DNA from: Aliidiomarina maris | GTDB lineage: Bacteria; Pseudomonadota; Gammaproteobacteria; Enterobacterales; Alteromonadaceae | Length of the DNA stretch: 64,000 nucleotides | Direction: 5' to 3' | Assembly: GCF_003987335.1 (NCBI RefSeq) | Contig: NZ_PIPK01000003.1 | Span: forward strand, 186,001-250,000 | Shown here: piece by piece, positions 46,801 through 55,735 of the stretch | Layout: each line of letters starts with the position of its first letter | How positions within the stretch are numbered: the first letter of the stretch is position 1 | Notes under the pieces: generated by a model | The model's input: only the letters and a program-made list of their open reading frames with translations | What the model was told of the DNA's origin: nothing | The model's database searches: none | Position numbers and translations under genes: made by a program

Positions 46801-48468
46801 CTACTGTTCGGCAAGGCGTTTGAACAAACCCAAGATTGGGTGTTACTGCTCAATGCTGAGCAGTTGCCAATGACCGCCAACCGTGCCTTTTGCCAAGCGC
46901 TTGGGGTAGATGAAGAGCAAATTGCTCACTATGGTTTTAATAATTTAGCGCCCGAACGCATTCAGTTCTATCGCGAAGTCGTGCGCAATTTGCGTCCAGG
47001 CGAACAGTGGCGCGGCGAGGACATTGTATCCCTTGCCAGCGGGCGCTATGTGCCTGTATTGATTAATATTAGTGCAGTAGCTGATAACCAAACCCAAAAC
47101 CATGCGTTCGTCATCGTGGTTACTGATATCAGCTCGCAGAAAGAAGCCGAGGAAAAACTTCGCCAACTCGCTAACTATGATGCACTCACAGGCCTGCCGA
47201 ATCGCGCGTTACTGACTCAGCGGATTGACGCCGTGCTGAGCGAAGGCACACTGCACCAGCAACAAACCGCACTCATTTTCATGGACCTTGACCGCTTCAA
47301 GCAAATCAATGACAGTCACGGCCATAATGTCGGTGACAAATTGCTATGCATTATTGGTGAGCGCATGCTCAGTTGTGTGCGCAGTAGTGACACCGTAGCA
47401 CGCTTAGGTGGCGACGAATTTATTGTGTTGCTGACTGCAGCAGACGAACCCTCTGTGTATCAAACCGCGACGCGTATTCTTAGCGCCGTCAACGAGCCGA
47501 TTATTATCGACAAACACCATATTCGTATCTCACCCAGTATCGGCATCGCGTTGTATCCCCAGCACGGGCGCCAACGTGACGAACTGCTCAAGCATGCCGA
47601 CCTCGCCATGTATGAGGCCAAAGCCGCTGGGCGTAACTGTTATCGGGTATTTAAAAGCGCGATGGACACCAAAGTGCGCCAGCGCTTAAATCTGGAAACC
47701 GAGCTGAAACAAGCCGTGGCACAACACCATGTGCGTAACCATTATCAGCCCATTGTCGACGCCAGGACGCAAACTTGCCGAGGGATTGAGCTTCTCATGC
47801 GCTGGTCCATCAATGAGCAACCCATCAGCCCGGAAACCTTTATTCCACTGGCAGAAGATCTCGGCCTGATTGTCAATATGACCGAGCAAGCCATTCATCG
47901 TGGTCTGGCTGATTTAGTGCGCTTGCGTCGCGTCAGCCCAGAACTCTACCTGTCGGTGAATCTGTCGGTCCAACATTTGGGGCACACCTCGTTACCCCAT
48001 TATCTGAGTGCACTACTTGAGCAGTTTGAACTGCCCGCTTCAGCCCTAAAACTCGAAATCACCGAAGGGGTTTTAATTGAAGAAACCGTGCGTGCGCGCA
48101 GAGCCATGCAGCAATTAAACGAAATTGGCGTCGACCTGATGTTAGATGATTTTGGCACCGGCTACTCGTCGCTACGTTATCTCAAAGAATTCCCTATTGA
48201 AGTCATCAAGATAGATCGCAGCTTTACCAGAGACATCGGTAGCAGCAGTGCCGATGAAGCGATGATTGAATCCATTCTTGCAATGGCGAGTAACTTGAAC
48301 AAAGCTTGTGTGGCCGAAGGTGTTGAATTAGCCGCACAACGGGATTGGCTGATGCAACGCAATTGCTTCCTGATGCAGGGTGATTATTTCTTACCAGCCC
48401 GCAATGCCCAAACCGTAGAAGCTTGGTTAATAGCGCTAAAATGTTCTGGCGCCCTGAGCCCTGGTTAA
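43897..48468 (+). CDS. Membrane sensor with Reg_prop propeller, Y_Y_Y, PAS, GGDEF and EAL domains
   Basis: 1523-residue c-di-GMP protein. Signal peptide (1-22); two-bladed-type Reg_prop repeats forming a large periplasmic propeller (about 30-720; e.g. ITGVVEDADGFLWIATGAGL, IWALAEDNDGRLWAGTQNGL); a Y_Y_Y domain (about 740-800); TM helix near 807-827; two PAS domains (about 845-960 and 970-1085); GGDEF at 1171-1175 in ARLGGDEFIVLL; and an EAL domain with ELL at 1298-1300, LEITEGV, DDFGTGYSS (1417 on) and VAEGVEL. The ELL and QGDYF variants depart from EAL and QGY, so PDE activity is uncertain; GGDEF is intact. SD AAGGAA. Confidence 0.9.
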   Translation: MRYTLLYLLLIVFGGMIPAVHAAASNTDGQSVRLEHFTVNHGLTQNTITGVVEDADGFLWIATGAGLNRFDGHHFHHIKGPEGVFTNRHISMLRLTDDGVLWLAIPNVGLFSLSPNAQNFEQRLGFELIDEWWFAEINHIFRHHDYYYFSNDTSVRRMHVETNELTDVYQVDQQSDNYYDIIRHAIAFNDYILVATSKGLDAIRTDTFAVTEIDYLNDPDAHFNQLNSKYLYVLDRYLYVATVQGLYRLPLQALEQALSAQDSSVSLDTEVVAADLNVWQIQSHRHNLLMAAHTGFYQLDTNRNHFSNVLRFADSSVPVFDNSIHHLFIDSDRNIWLGTWFNGLFQWRPQTRVFETIARGVGSFPSLSSNQIWALAEDNDGRLWAGTQNGLNLLDTNSIPVRHEVFFATDDDSAYIHEGTVYNLYPDPVDADVLWLYQSDEMYRFDASSGERTVLADLVTDATARELLSEYMWGYQLIGTSLWFVNSRGLFSFDTQSFELNLYSEFDAPDFDLMNLYRIVGVAPHAPEQIILALASEIWLFDTSTESLQRIYQHDPFQPYSDIYVESMVSDQQGRIWMTLLGHGILIFDQEFKLQHTLTTRTGLPTSDVYQGQLDDNGTLWFSSMNGLLAIDPDTFHSQRFTYRDGTSSNEFNLLASTKLHDGRLAYGSMRGVTLFDPSNLNRSAVQLAPRISAISDITTGQRLALPIRNLHRYQLRLDHDNRGIRVEVSTTSLDRPHEVRYYFELTGREQLSLQSVRDPNISLPRLRSGRYTLSVRAVNPSNGELTGPAILGIYVAYPPFSSPLAMTLYVIAIAFILLLLARYRMQHHARLRDSIQHAELSQERLQLAINATKSGIWDWHRSDDLLFETRLSHDLGYATQAAGVTLEDYREFIHRRDYPGLARQWQALLAGERDDINCSYRMRHSDGHWLWFHDIGHVTARGTDGVPERVTGVYQNITNARSTEEKALLFGKAFEQTQDWVLLLNAEQLPMTANRAFCQALGVDEEQIAHYGFNNLAPERIQFYREVVRNLRPGEQWRGEDIVSLASGRYVPVLINISAVADNQTQNHAFVIVVTDISSQKEAEEKLRQLANYDALTGLPNRALLTQRIDAVLSEGTLHQQQTALIFMDLDRFKQINDSHGHNVGDKLLCIIGERMLSCVRSSDTVARLGGDEFIVLLTAADEPSVYQTATRILSAVNEPIIIDKHHIRISPSIGIALYPQHGRQRDELLKHADLAMYEAKAAGRNCYRVFKSAMDTKVRQRLNLETELKQAVAQHHVRNHYQPIVDARTQTCRGIELLMRWSINEQPISPETFIPLAEDLGLIVNMTEQAIHRGLADLVRLRRVSPELYLSVNLSVQHLGHTSLPHYLSALLEQFELPASALKLEITEGVLIEETVRARRAMQQLNEIGVDLMLDDFGTGYSSLRYLKEFPIEVIKIDRSFTRDIGSSSADEAMIESILAMASNLNKACVAEGVELAAQRDWLMQRNCFLMQGDYFLPARNAQTVEAWLIALKCSGALSPG

Positions 48469-48483
48469 AACACGGACTAACAT

Positions 48484-48521
48484 AAAAAAAGCTGAGCTAG
48501 GTATGCCCTAAGCTCAGCTTT
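48484..48521 (-). terminator. Terminator of mdh
   Basis: AAAGCTGAGCT paired with AGCTCAGCTTT (48488-48521); on the minus strand it ends in seven T, after mdh. It also abuts the end of the upstream plus-strand gene. Confidence 0.88.
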
Positions 48522-48548
48522 GTTGTGCGCGTTACACTAAACAGGGTA

Positions 48549-49484
48549 TTACTGGTTCGCGAACTCGATACCTGTTTGAATATCGCCCTTCAGGCTTGCA
48601 AGCATGTCAGCTTTAGCTTTCGCTTCAAACTCGCTTAAGGTGCCGTATGGCAGAATTTCAACCACACCATTGGTACCTAAACGCACAGCTTGGGCAAAGA
48701 ATTGTGCGTCAGCACCGTCGCCTTCGACATACGCGTACTCAGTCACAGCTTCGCCTTGCATCGCTTTGGCTAATGACAGACAAAAACGCGCTGCTGCCTG
48801 ACCCATTGATAAAGTCGCAGAGCCTCCGCCCGCTTTTGCTTCAACGACTTCAGTACCGGCGTTTTGAATGCGGTGCGTCAGTTGCTTCACTTCGTCGTCA
48901 GAGAATTTAATGCCTTCCACTTGTGACAACAATGGCAGGATAGTAGTACCGCTGTGGCCGCCAATCACTGGCACATGCACGTTCTCAGGGTTCAAGCCTT
49001 TCAGTTCAGCGACAAACGTTTCTGCGCGAATCACGTCTAGCGTGGTCACACCGAACAATTTGCTCTTGTCATAAACGCCTTTCTTCTTCAGCACTTCTGC
49101 AGCGATAGCTACGGTCGTGTTGACTGGATTGGTGATGATTGCGATACAAGCTTTCGGGCAGTTATCTGCACAAGCTTCTACCAAGTTCTTGATGATACCT
49201 GCGTTCATGTTGAACAGGTCAGAACGGTCCATACCAGGCTTACGTGGAACACCTGCAGGAATCAATACAATGTCTGCGCCTTGTAACGCGGTTGCCAAGC
49301 CGTCTTGACCGTAACCTTTCACGTTCACAGCAGTTGGGATATGGCTTAAATCAACCGCCACACCAGGGGTAACTGGCGCAATGTCGAATAAAGCCAAATC
49401 GGTGCCAGCTGGTAGCTGGGTTTTCAACAATAATGATAACGCCTGACCAATACCACCCGCGGCGCCTAACACTGCTACTTTCAT
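48549..49484 (-). CDS. mdh: Malate dehydrogenase
   Basis: TCA-cycle NAD enzyme. The start is ATG 49484 ([26 protein letters not shown]); an in-frame ATG at 49496 lacks an SD. The NAD fold GAAGGIG, the substrate arginines in [14 protein letters not shown], the nicotinamide-side NPVNTT and the catalytic His in [16 protein letters not shown] are present. 311 residues versus 312 in E. coli. Divergent from argR, the standard gammaproteobacterial arrangement. Confidence 0.97.
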   Translation of the reverse strand: MKVAVLGAAGGIGQALSLLLKTQLPAGTDLALFDIAPVTPGVAVDLSHIPTAVNVKGYGQDGLATALQGADIVLIPAGVPRKPGMDRSDLFNMNAGIIKNLVEACADNCPKACIAIITNPVNTTVAIAAEVLKKKGVYDKSKLFGVTTLDVIRAETFVAELKGLNPENVHVPVIGGHSGTTILPLLSQVEGIKFSDDEVKQLTHRIQNAGTEVVEAKAGGGSATLSMGQAAARFCLSLAKAMQGEAVTEYAYVEGDGADAQFFAQAVRLGTNGVVEILPYGTLSEFEAKAKADMLASLKGDIQTGIEFANQ

Positions 49485-49630
49485 GATGTACTCCATTTAG
49501 CTCGGATTTGAGAGGGTAAAACCTTACTGGATCAAGCGTTAAAAAACAACCGCAAGACACGCTTTACTAGGCCTGAGCGCAAGTGTGAGGTACACTTATC
49601 GACCAAAGTTGAATGAATAGAATTTAGCCT

Positions 49631-50095
49631 ATGAGCAGCCCACAACAAGATTTACTGACCGAACAATTCAAAGCGCTGTTAAAAGAGGAACGCTATGGCT
49701 CACAAACGGCGATTGTTGACGAGCTGAAAGCTCAAGGTTTCACCAATATCAGTCAGTCTAAAGTGTCGCGCATGCTGAGCAAGTACGGTGCTGTGCGCAC
49801 GCGCAATGCGAAGCAAGAAATGGTCTACTGCCTGCCCTCAGAATTGAGTGTGCCTTCAGCGCGCAGCCCTGTGAGTCAGTTAGTGCTGGAAGTGGAACAT
49901 AATGAATCTATGGTCATTATCCGTACCTCCCCAGGCGCTGCACAACTGATTGCGCGCTTGCTCGACTCAGTCGGCCGCAAAGAAGGCGTGCTGGGTACGA
50001 TTGCCGGTGACGACACCATTTTTATTGCGCCGGTGAAAGTGTCACAAATCGACTTCACGTTGCAAAAGGTACGTGAATTATTTGCGCGGGTATAA
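49631..50095 (+). CDS. argR: Arginine repressor ArgR
   Basis: Arginine-responsive hexameric repressor of arginine biosynthesis. A winged-helix N-terminal domain ([20 protein letters not shown] followed by [16 protein letters not shown]) binds ARG boxes; the C-terminal oligomerisation/arginine domain has [14 protein letters not shown] and [13 protein letters not shown]. 154 residues. A weak SD; a poor ARG-box-like TGAATGAATAGAATT lies just before the start. Confidence 0.95.
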   Translation: MSSPQQDLLTEQFKALLKEERYGSQTAIVDELKAQGFTNISQSKVSRMLSKYGAVRTRNAKQEMVYCLPSELSVPSARSPVSQLVLEVEHNESMVIIRTSPGAAQLIARLLDSVGRKEGVLGTIAGDDTIFIAPVKVSQIDFTLQKVRELFARV

Positions 50096-50111
50096 ACGCT
50101 ATCCGCTTGAG

Positions 50112-51023
50112 TTAGCCTGGATTCAACGCTTGAAACCATGCCAGCGGTGGCACGAATAACGCACAGCTGACCGTGTTACTTTGATAGTCCAGTAACGGGT
50201 CGCAAAAGCCATTCTCGTCTTCTTCAACACGTTGGCGAACGAACTCGGTTAAGGTGTTAAAGTCTCGCGCCCACATCACGTCTACGTGGCCTTGTTCACG
50301 CATACTGGCACTTGGCATTTGCTGCCAAACCAGTGGCGCACTGGTCACCATCGCGGTTTTATCTGCGTGGCTTGACAAGTGCGTACTAAGCGGTTCGTTA
50401 TTCAGCTTGCTACGCCCTATAATTTGCTCCTGCTTACTCGCCTTAAGCTCATGCCAGGACTCTAAGTGCAGCAAGAAATGCTGAATAAACATAAAGCTAC
50501 CCAAGTGCCATAAAGGCTGCTGCGGTGCTTGTACCCAGCAACTTTGCTCCAATTTCGGCCCGTGTAACGCGCGCTGGCATTTGAAACCCAATAAATTGCG
50601 GTTATCCAAATAGTGGAACACATTATGTTCCAGCACTAACTGCAGATCATCGCCGAACCAGTCAAGCAACACACGCCCAGCGAAGAAGTTGGTATCAACG
50701 CGGTCTGAACGAATCAACAATACCAAATCATACTGATTCACCGTTAAGCTATGTACGGCTTGGTCAAATTTCGGGAAGGGGCGCAACCCTGGAGGCAGCG
50801 TCTCGGGCGCTGGACACAAGCGCTCCCAACCGCGGCTACCGACCGCAGTGACAACGCTTAATAGCGATTCTGAAAATCGCTCACTTAAACTATTCAGTAA
50901 GTTAGGCAGCTTGGCTAATTTTAAACGCGCGGAGGCAACGTGCCCCTCACGCAACTGACAAAACAGTATCAGACCATGCAGGCTATTAACGGTGTAGACG
51001 CCGGGCTGTGGACGCGCAGCCAT
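50112..51023 (-). CDS. Degenerate DyP-type peroxidase-like protein
   Basis: 303 residues, recognisable as a DyP-fold relative of E. coli YfeX by QEQIIGRSKLNNE (198-210), the THL site (215) and the spacing of the C-terminal FVPPLAWFQAL. The YfeX proximal haem His (SHLTRVDL) aligns with H215. However, the distal Asp motif GFxDGTENP reads GFKCQRALHG (146-155), so the Asp is C149, and the distal Arg (IVRQSLP) is W233 in LVWQQMP. It may bind haem without ordinary peroxidase chemistry, or have lost haem. The alignment was done by eye. No signal peptide. Convergent with argR, 16 bases apart. Confidence 0.7.
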   Translation of the reverse strand: MAARPQPGVYTVNSLHGLILFCQLREGHVASARLKLAKLPNLLNSLSERFSESLLSVVTAVGSRGWERLCPAPETLPPGLRPFPKFDQAVHSLTVNQYDLVLLIRSDRVDTNFFAGRVLLDWFGDDLQLVLEHNVFHYLDNRNLLGFKCQRALHGPKLEQSCWVQAPQQPLWHLGSFMFIQHFLLHLESWHELKASKQEQIIGRSKLNNEPLSTHLSSHADKTAMVTSAPLVWQQMPSASMREQGHVDVMWARDFNTLTEFVRQRVEEDENGFCDPLLDYQSNTVSCALFVPPLAWFQALNPG

Positions 51024-51126
51024 GGTATATCCCTTTATTGTTATTATAATGCGTGTTTAAACATCACTTTAATAACACTAAGTATACACCGCTTTTACAT
51101 AAGTGACAGGTCGTCAACGTTGTGCG

Positions 51127-52725
51127 TTAAAGCGCGCTATCCAGCACAAATTCAACGTCCTTCAATTCACCTTGGTACCATATTGCAAACCACTGTGGTT
51201 CACCGTAAAAGTAATACACATCTACAGGCTCAGCGCCTTGCCGTATTTGCGTTAGCAGGCCAATTTCAGCCAAATAACGCCCTTCACTGTCTTTGGCAAA
51301 CACCTGATTACGACGGTCGACTCGTCGCGCGCTGACGTCCTGCATTTCCTCAGGTTGAAACACCGCATAATCAATCACGATACGATTGGCGGACATACTC
51401 ACTCCAGGCGGCAACGCGTCGCGGGCGTAGGCTTGCTGTTGCATCTCCGGCGCGGTGCGCACGGTAACCGTTGCCTGCAAGCGTGCGGGCGGCTGCGCAA
51501 GTTCCCTGGGGGCAAACTCTAAGCGCGAGACATTAAAGCGCACTATCTCGCTTAAATCCGTGGCTGGCTGAATCAGCTCGCCACTGGCGTCAAAGAACTT
51601 CACGCTGTTAGCCACCCCCTGCGCCGAAAACCTTTCGAAGATGCCAATAAATACATCACTTTGTACGCTGGGGTAGTGCAAAAATAATTGCTCAGGATGG
51701 CGAATCGCGGGGTCACTTTGTGGCGATAGCTGACGGCGGCGAATCTCAATGGCAGTTGCCATTCGTGCAGCATCAAGATCAGACGCTTCGGCTCGTACTT
51801 CAGGCCGATGGTTCAATACGGGGCCAGCCACATCAATGGTTGGTAAGGCATTAATGGATTCAAACTCTGTGGTTTGAGCCAACTCACCGTGAAACGGAAT
51901 GTCCACCGTTTGCACTACGCTGGCGCCATGCTCGTCACCTTTGCTGGCGTAGACCATTAACCTCACCCTGGCATGCTCAACCGCACCATGGAACGCAAAG
52001 GCATGGGTAGTTTCGCGCGCTGAATCGCCACTGGCATAGGTCTGCGCAGTGCGTTGGCGCAACCAACGCTGGTTCGATGCCTGAGCCTCGCCCACCAGGG
52101 TGTAGCCTGACTGGTCATTACCGCCCTCACCGCGGGTTTTAACCTGCACACCATAGCTATGCGCACCCATCGCCACTAACGTCACTGCATACCCATGTTG
52201 AGTGTGTGTGCTGCCCACATCATCGCGATTAAACTCAAACGTAAGTAGTTGCTCGGGAACCCGCGCGCTCAATTCAGCCGTGACTGACTGCGGTGGCTTC
52301 GCCGCATCTGACAACGGCTGATGAAAACAAAAGCCGTCATTGCGTGCTCGCAACGCGTCAGTCTGGCGACGCCCTGCCATCACATCCGGCATTTGCAGCT
52401 GTGTGCCGTCCGCCATGGTGATATGTTGCATCGTTAAGCGATGCTCAATGGGTAACGCAAAGGGTTCACGCACACGAAAGCATTGCATATTTGCCGAGCT
52501 AGCCAGCGCCAGCAAGTTGTCACGGTAAGCTCGCAGCATGGCAGCTAAATCAGGGTAATCATGGAGACGGCTGAAATAAGGTGTGGTGTACTCAATTTCG
52601 TAAGGGGCGGAATCTAAGTACGTCAATTGCTGTTGCATGCTTACCTCCTGCTCTGCAGCAGCGACGTTTGCCCACCCAAGCACCGTCACCATGGCGATGA
52701 CGGCGAACCAAGGTTGTCCCTGCAT
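51127..52725 (-). CDS. Exported protein of unknown function, 532 residues
   Basis: Signal peptide MQGQPWFAVIAMVTVLGWA cleaved near NVAAAE, SD AAGGAGC. Mostly beta, no TM; periplasmic or surface. Two regions stand out: a middle stretch with YASGDSARETTHAFAFHGAV and a C-terminal half with FVLDSAL at the end. Not assigned to a family. Its start lies about 210 bases from the end of acnB behind the acnB terminator, so it has its own promoter. Low Cys content (two in the first 130 residues). Confidence 0.8.
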   Translation of the reverse strand: MQGQPWFAVIAMVTVLGWANVAAAEQEVSMQQQLTYLDSAPYEIEYTTPYFSRLHDYPDLAAMLRAYRDNLLALASSANMQCFRVREPFALPIEHRLTMQHITMADGTQLQMPDVMAGRRQTDALRARNDGFCFHQPLSDAAKPPQSVTAELSARVPEQLLTFEFNRDDVGSTHTQHGYAVTLVAMGAHSYGVQVKTRGEGGNDQSGYTLVGEAQASNQRWLRQRTAQTYASGDSARETTHAFAFHGAVEHARVRLMVYASKGDEHGASVVQTVDIPFHGELAQTTEFESINALPTIDVAGPVLNHRPEVRAEASDLDAARMATAIEIRRRQLSPQSDPAIRHPEQLFLHYPSVQSDVFIGIFERFSAQGVANSVKFFDASGELIQPATDLSEIVRFNVSRLEFAPRELAQPPARLQATVTVRTAPEMQQQAYARDALPPGVSMSANRIVIDYAVFQPEEMQDVSARRVDRRNQVFAKDSEGRYLAEIGLLTQIRQGAEPVDVYYFYGEPQWFAIWYQGELKDVEFVLDSAL

Positions 52726-52848
52726 CTTGATGCTCCTTTGTGCTTTTGTTACACGTTTGGTTTGCGTGGGTTGTAGCGATTAGCATACCAAGTTTAAACC
52801 GTGATACACGTTAAGGCTAAGTAAAATATTCAACCACAATGACTCACA

Positions 52849-52882
52849 AAAAAAGCCCAGTGCATTGACTGCACTGGGCTTT
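52849..52882 (-). terminator. Terminator of acnB
   Basis: AAAGCCCAGTGCA-TTGAC-TGCACTGGGCTTT, followed on the minus strand by TTTT, 50 bases past the acnB stop. Confidence 0.95.
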
Positions 52883-52932
52883 GTTCCTTACTGCTGTAAC
52901 TTACTGCTATTACTTACTGCTGAAACCGTTAA

Positions 52933-55521
52933 TTACGCAACGTTAATCGTTGGGATAATTTTCAGTTTCGCGTTGTCTTCCGCTTCCTTGAACTCAGGCA
53001 TTTGGTCGAAGTTCAAGTATTTGTATACTTCGCCAGACATCGCGTCGATGCTTTGCGCGTATTCCATGTACTCTTCACGGGTTGGGATCTTACCTAAAAT
53101 CGCACCCACCGCTGACAGCTCAGCTGACGCTAAGTACACGTTCGCACCATCACCTAAGCGGTTCGGGAAGTTACGCGTGGAGGTCGACAACACCGTTGAA
53201 TTGGCTTCAACACGTGCTTGGTTACCCATACATAGTGAACAGCCAGGCATTTCAGTGCGCACACCGTTGCGGCCATAAATGTTGTAGTAACCTTCTTCCA
53301 TTAACTGCGCTTCGTCCATCTTGGTCGGTGGCGCAATCCACAGGCGAGTCTGCAACTCTTTGGTATTCTGCTCAAGCAGTTTACCTGCCGCACGGAAGTG
53401 CCCAATGTTGGTCATACATGAACCGATGAATACTTCGTCAACTTTGTCGCCTGCAACATCAGACAAGGTTTTCGCATCGTCTGGGTCGTTCGGGCAGCAT
53501 AAGATTGGCTCTTTGATTTCATTCAAATCAATTTCAATCACTTCAGAGTATTCAGCGTCAGCATCTGCCTGCATTAATTCAGGGTTCGCCAACCACTCTT
53601 CCATCTTACGCGCACGGCGCTCAAGGGTACGTGCATCGCCATAGCCTTCGTTGATCATCCAACGCAACATGGTGATGTTTGAGCGCAAGTACTCAGCAAT
53701 TGACTCTTCAGACAGCTTAATTGTACAACCCGCTGCTGAACGCTCTGCCGATGCATCTGACAATTCAAAGGCTTGCTCAACGGTTAAGTTCTCAAGGCCT
53801 TCAATTTCAAGAATACGGCCAGAGAAGATATTCTTCTTACCGCGTTTCTCAACGGTTAATAAGCCTTTCTTAATAGCATACAACGGAATGGCGTGAACCA
53901 AGTCACGTAAGGTCACACCTGATTGCATGGTGCCTTTAAAGCGAACCAGCACTGACTCAGGCATGTCTAACGGCATCACGCCTGTGGCCGCAGCAAACGC
54001 GACCAAACCAGAACCTGCAGGGAAAGAAATACCCAGCGGGAAGCGCGTGTGCGAATCGCCGCCAGTACCGACCGTGTCAGGCATCAACATGCGGTTCAAC
54101 CAGCTGTGAATAATACCGTCACCAGGACGCAGCGACACACCGCCACGGTTCATGATGAAATCAGGCAAGGTGTGCTGAGTTTCAATATCAACTGGCTTCG
54201 GATACGCCGCGGTGTGACAGAATGACTGCATCACCAAATCAGCGTTAAAACCTAAACACGCTAAGTCTTTTAGCTCGTCACGGGTCATTGGGCCGGTGGT
54301 GTCCTGTGAACCCACGGTGGTCATCTTAGGTTCGCAGTAGGTGCCTGGACGCACGCCATCCATACCACAGGCTTTACCAACCATCTTCTGAGCCAAGGTG
54401 TAACCTTTGCCAGTGTCATTCGGTTGCTCTGGCGTGCGGAACAAGTCAGTACGACCAAGCCCTAGTGACTCACGCGCTTTACCAGTTAAACCACGACCGA
54501 TGATCAGGTTAATTCGACCACCCGCACGTACTTCATCAAGAATCACGTCAGAGCCGTAGCTGTACTGTGCAATCACATCGCCCGCTTCGTTGGTAATTTT
54601 GCCCTCGTACGGGTAAATCACGATCACGTCGCCGGTATCGATTTGATCAACGTCAGCTTCGAATACCAAAGTACCCGCGTCTTTCATCGTGTTGTAGAAA
54701 ATTGGCGCCACTTTGCCACCGATGCAAATACCACCTGCACGCTTGTTCGGCGTACCAGGCATGTCTTCACCAATGTTCCAAAGCACTGAGTTAGTCGCAG
54801 ATTTACGCGACGAACCTGTACCCACTACGTCACCGACGAAAGCCACTGGGTGACCTTTTTGCTTTAATTCTTCAATTTGCTTCGCGGCATCGGTCACGCC
54901 TTCGCGTGGCATTTTGTACATCGCTTTCGCGTGCAACGGAATATCCGGGCGCGACCAAGCATCTGGTGCCGGCGATAAATCGTCGGTGTTGGTTTCACCA
55001 GGTACTTTGAATACGGTTGCTTTGATTGACTCTGCCAACGCAGGACGCTGAGTGAACCACTCGGCTTCTGCCCAGCTCTCAATCACAGCTTTGGCAACTG
55101 CGTTGCCATTTTTCATTTTTTCTTCAACGTCGTGGAAGGCGTCAAACATCAAAATCGTGTGCTTGAGCTCTTCCCCTGCCAATTCAGCAAGCTCGCTGTC
55201 ATCAAGTAAGTCAACCAAGGTCACAATGTTGTAACCGCCGTGCATGTTGCCTAACAACTTCACCGCTTGCTGCTTGCTCACGATAGGTGATGTAACTTCA
55301 CCTTTGACAACGGCTGAAAGGAAGCCAGCTTTGACATACGCTGCTTCATCAACGCCCGGAGGAACCCGCTCGCTGATCAATTCAAATAAAAATTCTTCTT
55401 CACCTGCCGGTGGGTTCTTCAGCAATTCCACTAAATCAGTGACTTGCTCTGGGCTTAACGGCTTCGGTGGGATACCTTCTGCGGCGCGCTCGGCCACATG
55501 CTCACGATACTGTTGTAACAC
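52933..55521 (-). CDS. acnB: Aconitate hydratase B
   Basis: Citrate-isocitrate isomerase with a 4Fe-4S cluster, also an iron/oxidative-stress RNA binder in E. coli. GTG start (SD GAGGAAG), LQQYREHVAERAAEGI matching E. coli MLEEYRKHVAERAAEGI. The cluster Cys motif is near MPGCSLCMGNQ and IGSCMTNIGHF, with NPPAGEEEFLFELI in the N-terminal HEAT-like part. 862 residues, close to 865 in E. coli. Its reliance on Fe-S clusters makes the local loss of isc genes notable. Confidence 0.97.
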   Translation of the reverse strand: MLQQYREHVAERAAEGIPPKPLSPEQVTDLVELLKNPPAGEEEFLFELISERVPPGVDEAAYVKAGFLSAVVKGEVTSPIVSKQQAVKLLGNMHGGYNIVTLVDLLDDSELAELAGEELKHTILMFDAFHDVEEKMKNGNAVAKAVIESWAEAEWFTQRPALAESIKATVFKVPGETNTDDLSPAPDAWSRPDIPLHAKAMYKMPREGVTDAAKQIEELKQKGHPVAFVGDVVGTGSSRKSATNSVLWNIGEDMPGTPNKRAGGICIGGKVAPIFYNTMKDAGTLVFEADVDQIDTGDVIVIYPYEGKITNEAGDVIAQYSYGSDVILDEVRAGGRINLIIGRGLTGKARESLGLGRTDLFRTPEQPNDTGKGYTLAQKMVGKACGMDGVRPGTYCEPKMTTVGSQDTTGPMTRDELKDLACLGFNADLVMQSFCHTAAYPKPVDIETQHTLPDFIMNRGGVSLRPGDGIIHSWLNRMLMPDTVGTGGDSHTRFPLGISFPAGSGLVAFAAATGVMPLDMPESVLVRFKGTMQSGVTLRDLVHAIPLYAIKKGLLTVEKRGKKNIFSGRILEIEGLENLTVEQAFELSDASAERSAAGCTIKLSEESIAEYLRSNITMLRWMINEGYGDARTLERRARKMEEWLANPELMQADADAEYSEVIEIDLNEIKEPILCCPNDPDDAKTLSDVAGDKVDEVFIGSCMTNIGHFRAAGKLLEQNTKELQTRLWIAPPTKMDEAQLMEEGYYNIYGRNGVRTEMPGCSLCMGNQARVEANSTVLSTSTRNFPNRLGDGANVYLASAELSAVGAILGKIPTREEYMEYAQSIDAMSGEVYKYLNFDQMPEFKEAEDNAKLKIIPTINVA

Positions 55522-55620
55522 GCTTGCTTCCTCTTATCGTTGGACCTGCTATGGGCGTGTGCGATACCTGACTCCCAGGGAAATGTGCGCACCATAGCAA
55601 CTCGTTGGAAAAACCCCCGC

Positions 55621-55649
55621 ATTATACGGGAAAAGGCGTGGCGTTTGAA
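55621..55649 (-). promoter_or_regulatory. Putative promoter of acnB
   Basis: Minus-strand TTCAAA (55649-55644), 17 bases, TATAAT (55626-55621). The 214-base acnB/GT4 gap holds nothing else recognised. Confidence 0.5.
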
Positions 55650-55735
55650 TGACCGCCGCCATCAAGGCAACTATGGTGCCCATTCATCAAAGTTATATTT
55701 GCGAACCCGTAAGGCCTCACAGGTAATGCTTTACA

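Noticed and set aside
49610-49626. ARG box before argR
   Set aside because: TGAATGAATAGAATTTA is only a weak match with one good half-site; not listed as a feature.
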